Positions 1 through 5,457 of a DNA stretch of 9,248 nucleotides are shown piece by piece; the first letter of the stretch is position 1, and every line of letters starts with the position of its first letter. This DNA is from Alphaproteobacteria bacterium (GTDB lineage Bacteria; Pseudomonadota; Alphaproteobacteria; Puniceispirillales; UBA1172): positions 1-9,248 of the forward strand of contig JAGWAQ010000056.1 in the NCBI GenBank assembly GCA_021296375.1, read 5' to 3'. Below the pieces are notes generated by a model. That model ran no database searches. It had not been told where the DNA came from and saw only the letters and a program-made list of their open reading frames with translations. The position numbers and the translations under genes were made by a program.

Positions 1-203
1 ACCCTGACTGATATCTCTTTATAATGACGAAATATGCCTTTGAAAACATGATCGGGAAATCATACCCCAATAACATGCCAGCTTATGAAGACAAGTTGAC
101 TGATGAGGAAATCTTGGCCGCACTCTCTTACATAAAAAGCACGTGGTCTGGCCGCATACAGCGTCAGCACGACCAAATAAACGCTCGCGCGAAAGCACAA
201 TAG
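1..203 (+). CDS. Cytochrome c (class I) C-terminal fragment, with apparent frameshift
   Basis: The frame ending at the TAG at 201-203 is open back to base 12 and has an ATG at 24, giving 59 residues. It contains NNMPAYED, where the Met (residue 18 from that ATG) matches the distal haem ligand of class I cytochromes c. LTDEEILAALSYIKSTW follows, the characteristic C-terminal helix, and then a charged tail RIQRQHDQIN like that of alphaproteobacterial homologues. The haem-binding CXXCH would lie upstream, outside the window. Bases 1-15, in a different frame, read TLTDI, which matches the residues usually found just before TKYAFENM. The two pieces are out of phase across bases 16-26, so the gene is frameshifted here or the read has an indel. 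The product would be a periplasmic or membrane-anchored electron carrier. The family is fairly sure; whether the gene is intact is open. Confidence 0.75.
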
Positions 204-227
204 GGAGCTTGTGACGATCTTAACCTT

Positions 228-259
228 GCCGAAGAAGCCTTGGCCGAAGAAGCCTTGGC
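228..259. repeat. 15-bp tandem duplication (2.1 copies)
   Basis: The unit gccgaagaagccttg occurs at 228-242 and again, without change, at 243-257; the next two bases continue the pattern. It lies in the 102-bp gap between the convergent cytochrome and lipoprotein genes. Its GCCTTGGC core (237-244 and 252-259) recurs at 883-890, on the other side of the lipoprotein gene. It looks like recent slippage duplication. No coding role is seen. Confidence 0.85.
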
Positions 260-279
260 GCAGAAGTTCAGAGAAATCC

Positions 280-313
280 CGAGGCACCTTACTTCGCGAG
301 GCACCTTACTTCG
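280..313. repeat. 17-bp tandem duplication covering the 3' end of the lipoprotein gene
   Basis: The unit cgaggcaccttacttcg is present twice in tandem, at 280-296 and 297-313, with no mismatch. The second copy contains the last codons and the stop codon (306-308, read on the minus strand) of the lipoprotein gene. The first copy therefore repeats that stop codon just downstream. Confidence 0.85.
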
Positions 314-824
314 ATTGTGTGTTTAGCACCTCAGCCTTCAGCGCCTCATTCACCCTTTGGTAGGCTGGCTCCACCCAGGAACTGTCCCAAAAATTGACAT
401 AAAAACCTGTATATTCTTCTTTTTGGATAAGCTTGGTTCCTGCCGCCACCTTTTCTAAAATATAGTGGTGGTCGAACGTGATGATGCCTCTATAACCGCC
501 AAATTGGTTGAGGTGATAAGGTGGCTCGAACTTCACCACCTTTGACTTGATTGTCGTTGGCTTCTTGCCATCCTCAACTACCGTATTGATGATGGTCGCT
601 CCTTCAGCGTATTCACCTTCAGCATTGGTGATGACCGGGTTCCAGTTCTTATAATTTTCAGCATCGGTAATAACAGCCCATACATCTTCGGGCTCTGCTG
701 CGATGACAGTCTCGGTGTAGACTTGATGATGTCCTAAAGACTTCGAAAAATTTTCCATGGAGCTGCAACCTGTCAAAGTGAATGCAAGGAAGAAAAAGGT
801 TAGAGAGGAGACAATCGTTCGCAT
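306..824 (-). CDS. SRPBCC/START-fold lipoprotein (polyketide cyclase-like)
   Basis: This is a 172-residue protein. The N-terminus is a lipoprotein signal peptide: Met-Arg, a hydrophobic run, then the lipobox LTGC with Cys20 as the predicted lipidated residue. Ser at +2 suggests the outer membrane under the Lol rule. Residues from about 35 to the end fit the SRPBCC fold: ETVIAAEPEDVWAVITD, then YKNWNP, then alternating strands, and a final amphipathic helix (WVEPAYQRVNEALKAEV). Such domains bind hydrophobic ligands in a deep cavity; the ligand is unknown. The frame runs back to a TTG at 869, but that start would put 15 polar residues before the signal peptide. The ATG at 824 has AAGGG about 10 bases upstream, so I prefer it. 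The gene lies 95 bases downstream of the reductase on the same strand and may share its transcript. Confidence 0.82.
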   Translation of the reverse strand: MRTIVSSLTFFFLAFTLTGCSSMENFSKSLGHHQVYTETVIAAEPEDVWAVITDAENYKNWNPVITNAEGEYAEGATIINTVVEDGKKPTTIKSKVVKFEPPYHLNQFGGYRGIITFDHHYILEKVAAGTKLIQKEEYTGFYVNFWDSSWVEPAYQRVNEALKAEVLNTQSK

Positions 825-860
825 AGGACATTTACCCTTATATAATGCAGCTTTGTCAAT

Positions 861-908
861 GCTGGCCAATCTTGGCAGGCGTGCCTTGGCGGGCCAATCT
901 TGGCCAGC
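861..908. repeat. Palindromic TTGGCC repeat cluster / stem-loop
   Basis: The 9-base arm gctggccaa at 861-869 is exactly complementary to ttggccagc at 900-908. Inside, the 13-mer ggccaatcttggc occurs at 864-876 and 892-904; each copy is itself a small palindrome (GCCAA-TC-TTGGC). The cluster fills much of the gap between the reductase stop (920) and the lipoprotein start (824). In the shared transcript it could form a strong hairpin that separates the two genes or stabilises mRNA ends. No T-run follows, so it is not a typical intrinsic terminator. Confidence 0.65.
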
Positions 909-919
909 GCAGCTTGCAT

Positions 920-1933
920 TTACTTTGCTTGAGATAATGATGCTATTTGCTCAGCCGTCTCTATGATAGTGCCTTCGATGTCTCTGGCTTGCCATCCCAA
1001 CGTATTCTCGGCTTTTGTCGATGGTGTAAATCGCTCACTATCCAGCAATTGCGAGATTTGCTTTGTTGGCGCGTCAAACAGACCAAAAACCTTCACCAGC
1101 CAGTTTGGCATTTTCCGCAAAGGTGCTTTTTTGTGCCCGGCTTTATTCAAAATAGTTGTCAACTCAATAAGCCACATCTCTTTTGCGTTAGCGATAAACC
1201 GCTGCCCTGCCGCTTTTTTATGCGTCATGGCATTAATGTGAATCGCCGCGACGTCTCTTACGTCAACAAAACCAAAATGCAAATTCGCGGCCGCAGGCAC
1301 TTTGCCAATCAGGATTTGCTTGATGAAATCATTCGATGTGCCAATGTCATTTGTCAATGTGGGGCCAAGTACAACCGTTGGGTTAATAACTGAAAGTTCA
1401 GTTTTCGACTTGCCTTTTTGCGCATTGATTAAGTCCCATGCATGTCTTTCTGCCAGTGTTTTACTCTTGTAATAGGCCGTCGTTTTTGGATGGTCTGTAT
1501 CCGTCCAATCCTCTTCGGTGAAATGTGTTTTACCATCATGGGTATCTGTAATCGCCGCCCCTGATGAAGTCAGAACTACACGGGATACATTATGCTTGAT
1601 GGCCGCATTGACAACATAATCCACGCCAGAGACAGCTGGCTTGATTAACTCATCTTCATGTTTGGGAACACCTATAATGAAAGGAGACGCGATATGAAGA
1701 ATATAATGGCAACCGGCGACGGCCTCATCCCATCCATCAGCACGACTTAAATCAGCTTCGAACAGCTTGAATTTTGACAAGTCATGGCCTTTATTTGCGA
1801 GCGCTTTTTCAAGCTCATCCTTGCGCCCTAAAGAGCGGACTGTACCTCTCACATCATATCCTTGTGAAAGGAGTTGGTCGATGCAATGCAAACCAATGAA
1901 ACCCGATGCGCCTGTAACTAATACTGTCTTCAT
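920..1933 (-). CDS. Extended SDR, dihydroflavonol-4-reductase-like NAD(P)-dependent reductase
   Basis: This 337-residue protein has the normal length for the family. The N-terminal Rossmann fold begins with MKTVLVTGASGFIG, giving the TGxxGxxG nucleotide motif at residues 7-14. Arg33 in TVR, at the end of the second strand, favours NADP(H). Asp61-Leu62 marks the adenine pocket. Catalytic residues are visible: Ser123 in LTSSGA and the YxxxK pair Tyr154/Lys158 in AYYKSKTLAE. The EEDW around residue 141 is typical of dihydroflavonol or cinnamoyl-CoA reductase relatives. Such enzymes reduce carbonyl groups of aldehydes, ketones or bulky secondary metabolites in the cytosol; the substrate cannot be predicted. 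The ATG at 1933 has AAGGAAAG upstream. The gene diverges from the TetR gene, which probably represses it through the operator in the shared gap, and it may be cotranscribed with the lipoprotein gene. Confidence 0.88.
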   Translation of the reverse strand: MKTVLVTGASGFIGLHCIDQLLSQGYDVRGTVRSLGRKDELEKALANKGHDLSKFKLFEADLSRADGWDEAVAGCHYILHIASPFIIGVPKHEDELIKPAVSGVDYVVNAAIKHNVSRVVLTSSGAAITDTHDGKTHFTEEDWTDTDHPKTTAYYKSKTLAERHAWDLINAQKGKSKTELSVINPTVVLGPTLTNDIGTSNDFIKQILIGKVPAAANLHFGFVDVRDVAAIHINAMTHKKAAGQRFIANAKEMWLIELTTILNKAGHKKAPLRKMPNWLVKVFGLFDAPTKQISQLLDSERFTPSTKAENTLGWQARDIEGTIIETAEQIASLSQAK

Positions 1934-1988
1934 GATCTTTTGCTTTCCTTGTTAGACTTGCCTGGTCAATTTTTGAACTGATCATCTA

Positions 1989-2015
1989 ATTATACAAAAT
2001 TTAGTTTTTTGTAAA
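1989..2015 (-). promoter_or_regulatory. Promoter of the SDR reductase gene
   Basis: Read on the minus strand, a perfect TATAAT lies at 1994-1989 and TTTACA (five of six matches to TTGACA) at 2015-2010. The spacing is 15 bases, shorter than the ideal 17. Transcription would begin near 1982 and leave a leader of about 50 bases before the ATG at 1933. It overlaps the inverted repeat described in the next entry, so repressor binding would block it. Confidence 0.55.
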
Positions 2016-2046
2016 GCAATATTTACATTATTTTATTGTGTGTAAA
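1991..2046. promoter_or_regulatory. Putative TetR-family operator cluster
   Basis: The 137-bp gap between the divergent genes carries overlapping inverted repeats built on TGTAAA/TTTACA. They are: (a) tatacaaaa 1991-1999 against ttttgtaaa 2007-2015 (one mismatch, 7-base spacer); (b) TGTAAA 2010-2015 and TTTACA 2022-2027 (perfect, 6-base spacer); (c) TTTACA 2022-2027 and TGTAAA 2041-2046 (perfect, 13-base spacer). TetR proteins bind as dimers to such symmetric sites and usually control both themselves and the divergent gene. Which pair is the true operator is inference; the region is very AT-rich, so some symmetry is expected by chance. Confidence 0.5.
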
Positions 2047-2048
2047 AT
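2022..2048 (+). promoter_or_regulatory. Possible promoter of the tetR gene
   Basis: TTTACA at 2022-2027 and TAAAAT at 2043-2048 could act as -35 and -10 with a 15-base spacer. Transcription would then start near 2055, between the GTG at 2038 and the ATG at 2071, which favours the ATG as the start codon. This is a weak match in AT-rich DNA. Confidence 0.3.
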
Positions 2049-2070
2049 ATCGCTCTGGTATATTTTTGTT

Positions 2071-2625
2071 ATGACAAAGAAAATCCATATACTAAATGCC
2101 GCCGCCAAAGTGTTTTATGAACGAGGTGCCCGTAAGACAAACTTTGGCGATATTGCTAAAGAGGCCGGGATATCACGCCCGACCCTATATGCCGCTTTTG
2201 AAGATAAAAATGCGATTATGATTGCGGCCATTTACCATGCCTCAGAGCAATTGATGGAAACAATCAGCGGCCAAATTGCTGATAAATTGACAGCAGAAGA
2301 GCGTCTGGCGCTTTACACTAATGTCGCCATCATTGAACCATATAAGCTTATTCAGAGGTCAGAAGATGCCGCTGATATTTTAAGTGGTCATAATGAAGAT
2401 GGGAAAAAAGCCATTAGAGAAACTTTGGAGCTTCGTTCAATTTTTTTAAAAAAAATACTCGCCCCGTTCGCGCCGGAGGTTGTGACAGAAGACGAGCTGT
2501 TAAATTGCTGCAGAACATTTGTTCTTTCCGGCTCAGGGTTGAAGAACACCGTATCTGACGAAAATGAATTACAGCAATGCCTTAAACTATTATCAAGCTG
2601 GCTACTCCGGCACCTGAACAAATAA
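2071..2625 (+). CDS. TetR/AcrR-family transcriptional regulator
   Basis: This 184-residue protein has the usual length for the family. The N-terminal DNA-binding domain is clear. Helix 1 (ILNAAAKVFYERGARKT) is followed by the helix-turn-helix FGDIAKEAGISRPTLYAAFEDK at about residues 25-46, ending with the typical TLY-x-x-F-x-x-K signature. The rest is an all-helical ligand-binding and dimerisation domain with no recognisable ligand signature. The frame continues up to a GTG at 2038, but the extra 11 residues are hydrophobic and unlike the family start, so I choose the ATG at 2071. Neither start has a good Shine-Dalgarno sequence. The gene diverges from the SDR reductase and is probably its repressor. 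The stop codon is directly followed by integrase remnant sequence. Confidence 0.85.
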   Translation: MTKKIHILNAAAKVFYERGARKTNFGDIAKEAGISRPTLYAAFEDKNAIMIAAIYHASEQLMETISGQIADKLTAEERLALYTNVAIIEPYKLIQRSEDAADILSGHNEDGKKAIRETLELRSIFLKKILAPFAPEVVTEDELLNCCRTFVLSGSGLKNTVSDENELQQCLKLLSSWLLRHLNK

Positions 2626-2626
2626 C

Positions 2627-2863
2627 AACAGCAACTCTGCCAGTAATGGTCTTAATAAGTGGATGAAGGAGCATGTTCCGTCTGAGTATGTTATCCATGG
2701 TTTCCGTCATGCCATGCGTGACAGACTGCGTGAGGTGGATTGCCCTGCTGATGTGATGGATGAGATTGGTGGCTGGTTAAAGCAATCAGTCGGTCAGTCC
2801 TATGATAAAGGTTCCTCTTTGGAGAGGTTGCATAGGTTCATGGTGCAGGTGGTGTTGGGTTAA
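2627..2863 (+). pseudogene. Tyrosine recombinase (phage-type integrase), C-terminal remnant
   Basis: From base 2627 the frame reads NSNSAS, then LNKWMKEHVP, as in the catalytic domain of alphaproteobacterial integrases. HGFRH, MRDRLRE, IGGW and GQSYDKG follow. These hold the box II His-x-x-Arg-His, the conserved Trp of GGW and the nucleophilic Tyr of the tyrosine recombinase fold. Only about the last 78 residues of a protein usually 300-400 residues long are left. The SAM-like DNA-binding domain and the first catalytic Arg are missing, so it cannot be active. A stop in this frame at 2615-2617 and the tetR stop at 2623-2625 bound the fragment upstream. An ATG at 2663 could start a 66-residue peptide, but no ribosome binding site precedes it. 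It marks the edge of an old integrated element. Confidence 0.82.
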
Positions 2864-2864
2864 T

Positions 2865-2926
2865 CTTTGGCGAAGGTTTGACATAATACTCTATTTTACA
2901 CTAGTCTCAACGAGTTAACGCCAAAG
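2865..2926. repeat. 8-bp inverted repeat after the integrase remnant
   Basis: CTTTGGCG at 2865-2872 is perfectly complementary to CGCCAAAG at 2919-2926, with about 46 bases between. It starts one base after the integrase stop codon. It could be a recombinase arm site, the end of a former element, or a transcript-end structure. A TTGACA lies inside (2878-2883) but has no convincing -10. The rest of the gap to 3081 shows only the ribosome binding site of the next gene. Confidence 0.35.
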
Positions 2927-3081
2927 CACCATTGGTTATTACTGTTACTTTGTTTGTCATGTCAGGTGCTGGCACGTGCAATGAAAACAGAGTGACAGAA
3001 AAGTGACTTTCTCAAATCAGCTCATATCTTCTGCTTCCGTTACAAGCTCGCTGCATGACGCAGCATTAGGCGGAGGATAGA

Positions 3082-4095
3082 ATGGCGCCTGAAGAGTTTT
3101 TTGAAGAAGTACCGCCGCCATTAGCTTTGTTGCCCCTACACTTTGATGTTGAGGAGCATTTACTGGCTTCCAATGTATTTGTTAAGGCCATTGAAACTAC
3201 TGAGCTGATGACGAAAGCTATCAATGAGATTTATTTTGATGGCAAAGCTCAAGTTCATTTTTACATCTCTCCTCCAAGAAGAGGTGGTTTCATTGAAGTA
3301 ATAGCCATTGCGGCATCTCTTACCGCTATTTTGGTGTTTCATCAATCGGATACTTTTAAGGGATTTTATAAAGGACTTACAGGAAAGGACTATGATGCAT
3401 ATCAAGCTTCAAAAAAGTTTGGCGAGGTTATCCGTGATTTAATTGCTGGTTTTTTTACATCTAATACTAAGCAGATACGAGACCTCACCAAAGATGATGA
3501 ACGATTTGATAGACCGTTAAAGTCTAAATCTGACTTCATTGAAAGTTGCCAGTCAAATGAAAAAATTAATGGTTTTGGGATTGGCTTTGATTACGACTTC
3601 CAAGTTGAACGAAAAGATTTTAAAAACCATAAAAGTGATGGCCGTTTGAGAAGAAAGCCTGACAAGGTTTTGCATCTCTATGGCAGTGTGCTTAAGCCAG
3701 TTATGCTAGCCAATCAAAAGGCTACATGGGAGATTTTATACACTACAGTGGATGGTCAATTGTTGAAAACTCCTAAAGTATTTAATGGTTTCATGGAGGA
3801 TACAGACTTTAGTTCTAATTTTTACTATGGCGATACTAGCAGGAAGTGGCCGCCAGAAGGTGTGAAGATAGAGGTTGAGGTGCTAATTACTCAATTAACA
3901 GAAGCTGGGGAGATAAAGTCAAAGCCAGTTCATGAGATTACTAAAGTAATATCTTTTGATGGTGAGCGTTTGGTTCCCTCTAGTTATATAATAGGTTCAG
4001 CTTCAGAAAAATATCTTGAAAAATGTCTGAGTCAAAAGACTGTACTGGAAGTTTACAAAACAAATGATCAGCCAACATTATTTGATGATTATTAA
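3082..4095 (+). CDS. Hypothetical protein, AT-rich island cargo with one hydrophobic segment
   Basis: I do not recognise this 337-residue protein. The ATG at 3082 has a strong GGAGG at 3072-3076, five bases upstream, so it is very likely translated. The N-terminus is acidic and proline-rich (EEFFEEVPPP). Residues 30-60 look like a helix followed by a strand, ending in ISPPRRGGF at about 62-70. A hydrophobic stretch follows at about 70-87 (FIEVIAIAASLTAILVF), long enough for one membrane helix or a buried core helix. Residues 100-160 are charged and probably helical. Residues 160-300 alternate in a beta-rich pattern (VLHLYGSVLKPVML, KIEVEVLITQL). There is no signal peptide, nucleotide-binding motif or nuclease motif that I can name. 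The gene is visibly richer in A and T than the pst genes and lies between two recombinase remnants, which suggests horizontal transfer. A role in defence or host interaction is possible, but only by position. Confidence 0.75.
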   Translation: MAPEEFFEEVPPPLALLPLHFDVEEHLLASNVFVKAIETTELMTKAINEIYFDGKAQVHFYISPPRRGGFIEVIAIAASLTAILVFHQSDTFKGFYKGLTGKDYDAYQASKKFGEVIRDLIAGFFTSNTKQIRDLTKDDERFDRPLKSKSDFIESCQSNEKINGFGIGFDYDFQVERKDFKNHKSDGRLRRKPDKVLHLYGSVLKPVMLANQKATWEILYTTVDGQLLKTPKVFNGFMEDTDFSSNFYYGDTSRKWPPEGVKIEVEVLITQLTEAGEIKSKPVHEITKVISFDGERLVPSSYIIGSASEKYLEKCLSQKTVLEVYKTNDQPTLFDDY

Positions 4096-4218
4096 ATTGT
4101 TTCAACAATGCTTTTAAAGTGACCATATTAGCCCAAACGAGTTTTCAGCATAAAAATCTGAGGCCATATATAACAACAGCGAAACGTGCATGTCCCCCAT
4201 GGGCCGCCACTCACAGCC
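4096..4218. other. Intergenic spacer with a short hairpin after the hypothetical gene
   Basis: A perfect palindrome ATTGTT-TC-AACAAT (4096-4109) follows directly after the stop codon. The stem is short and AT-rich and no T-run follows closely, so terminator function is doubtful. The remainder to 4218 shows no reading frame or signal that I can support. Confidence 0.3.
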
Positions 4219-4385
4219 TCAAGCTTCCTTCAAACGGCTATAAGTGTCTGGCGTGAGACACCTGTCTGTCTGGCTATTCTGGCAAGGGGAACACCTGCAT
4301 CCAGCTTGGCCTTCACATCATCCATATTAATCTCAATCATCGGCTTGTAGTATTTAACAACGGCCTTCGCCTTCTCTATCCCTAT
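4219..4385 (-). pseudogene. Resolvase/invertase-type helix-turn-helix C-terminal remnant, frameshifted
   Basis: On the minus strand the frame from 4385 down to the TGA at 4230-4232 reads IEKAKAVVKYYKPMIEIN, then MDDVKAKLDAGVPLARIARQ, then TGVSRQT. This is the C-terminal helix-turn-helix (HTH_7-like) found in serine resolvases, DNA invertases and some transposase regulators. It then ends early as LIAV-stop. If two bases (AC) are removed at the SRQT junction, the frame continues as TYSRLKEA-stop, ending at 4219-4221. That is the normal type of family ending, so a 2-base insertion appears to have broken the gene. The catalytic serine domain is absent, and an in-frame TGA at 4386-4388 closes the upstream side. 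It is an eroded remnant of a mobile element and the partner of the integrase fragment on the other side of the hypothetical gene. Confidence 0.65.
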
Positions 4386-4500
4386 TCAACCCGCGTCAAA
4401 GCCAAATATCCATTTGTCTTCCCACGGGGTGTGTTTTGAAGGCGATTGTGCTATCAGGTTTACGGTCTTCCTGAATATGAAATTTAGCAAGGGGTTAAAA
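4386..4500 (-). other. Possible degenerate coding stretch upstream of the HTH remnant
   Basis: The minus-strand frame of the HTH remnant stays open across this stretch apart from the TGA at 4386-4388. It reads NLIAQSPSKHTPWEDKWIFG, then FDAG, then the stop. No ATG start is present. The residues look protein-like, but I do not know the family. A TGG-to-TGA change would join it to the remnant. The same DNA must carry the leader and ribosome binding site of the SDR gene at 4503, so it may be a chance frame. Confidence 0.25.
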
Positions 4501-4502
4501 TT

Positions 4503-5450
4503 ATGGGCGCGGGCAAGCAACAGCATCAGGGGTGGACGCCTGAAGCAATGTCAACATTGAGCGGCAAGACGTATCTGATAACAGGCGCTACATCTGGAAC
4601 CGGGTTTCAAACAGCTCGCGCACTTCTCGCAAAAGGGGCAAAAGTGGTGATGCTCAACCGCAACCCCGCCAAATCAAAAGAAACCATCGCCACATTAAAA
4701 AATGAATTTGGACATGATACAGATGTCGAGGCTATCCAACTGGACCTGGCCGATTTATCAAATGTGAAGGCGGCTGCCCAAAAGATATTGGACACCGTTG
4801 CCAGCATTGATGCCCTCATTTGCAATGCCGCAATCGCTCAGGTGCCCAACCACAAACTCACCATTGACGGGTTTGAGAGTCAATTGGGCACAAACCATTA
4901 CGGGCATTTTGCTTTGTGCGGGATGTTGTTTGACCGTATTGAAAAGTCGCTTGGTCGAATAATTGTTGTGGCCAGTCTAGGGTATAATTTGGGGCTGAAA
5001 ACAATACAGTTTGACGATATGAACTGGCGCCATAAATACAGCCCAAATTCAGCCTATAGCCAAAGTAAACTCGCGCAAATGATGTTCGCCTATGAACTGC
5101 AGGATCGCGTCAGTGCCGCAGAAAAAAAGGTTGAGGTGTATGTTTGCCACCCTGGCTCATCCTCGACATCATTAATCAAGACAAATGGCAATAAGACCAC
5201 ACGATTTCTTTTTTGGCTTATGACAAAAACACCGATCGTGCAAACAGCGGAAAAAGGGGCTTACCCTGCGCTCATGTGCGCGACGCAAGATGGCCTGGAA
5301 CAAAGGGCGCTTTATGGCCCCACGGGCATGCTGGAATTTGTTGGCCCTGTTGGTAAGGGCACACTTAACGCGCACGCTTATGACAAAGCCACCATGCAAA
5401 GACTATGGGAAATATCAGAACAAGAGACGGGCGTGGCCTGGGAATTATAA
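4503..5450 (+). CDS. Classical SDR family NADP-dependent oxidoreductase
   Basis: This 315-residue protein is a short-chain dehydrogenase/reductase. TGATSGTG at residues 27-34 is the TGxxxGxG coenzyme motif. Arg53 after the second strand suggests NADP(H). Asp81 in LDLAD follows, then CNAA at 107-110 in place of the NNAG motif. The catalytic tetrad is complete: Asn131 (GTNHYGHFAL), Ser158 (VVASLG), Tyr185 and Lys189 (YSQSK). CHPGSSST follows at the usual PG position. The long C-terminus and the overall pattern resemble the retinol dehydrogenase, protochlorophyllide reductase and WW-domain oxidoreductase group; the substrate is unknown. The ATG at 4503 has AAGGGG (4489-4494), eight bases upstream. 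The first 16 residues precede the fold, so Met16 is another possible start. It converges on the DUF6994-type gene with only 7 bases between their stop codons. Confidence 0.87.
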   Translation: MGAGKQQHQGWTPEAMSTLSGKTYLITGATSGTGFQTARALLAKGAKVVMLNRNPAKSKETIATLKNEFGHDTDVEAIQLDLADLSNVKAAAQKILDTVASIDALICNAAIAQVPNHKLTIDGFESQLGTNHYGHFALCGMLFDRIEKSLGRIIVVASLGYNLGLKTIQFDDMNWRHKYSPNSAYSQSKLAQMMFAYELQDRVSAAEKKVEVYVCHPGSSSTSLIKTNGNKTTRFLFWLMTKTPIVQTAEKGAYPALMCATQDGLEQRALYGPTGMLEFVGPVGKGTLNAHAYDKATMQRLWEISEQETGVAWEL

Positions 5451-5457
5451 GCTGGAC

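Noticed and set aside
60..287. 75-codon minus-strand frame across the cytochrome tail
   Set aside because: It runs opposite a clear cytochrome c coding stretch and through the tandem repeats, and its translation looks like no protein family.
825..869. Upstream TTG start of the lipoprotein gene
   Set aside because: It would add 15 polar residues before the signal peptide, and the ATG at 824 has its own AAGGG site.
947..1393. 148-codon plus-strand frame inside the SDR reductase
   Set aside because: It lies wholly within a gene with full catalytic motifs on the other strand, and its product has no domain pattern.
2038..2070. GTG start for the tetR gene
   Set aside because: The added residues are unlike TetR N-termini, no ribosome binding site precedes it, and the likely transcription start lies after it.
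2878..2905. TTGACA as the -35 of a promoter for the unknown gene
   Set aside because: No -10-like hexamer occurs at 15-19 bases, and the gene begins about 200 bases further on.
4096..4115. Intrinsic terminator after the unknown gene
   Set aside because: The palindrome is short, AT-rich and has almost no loop, and no T-run follows.
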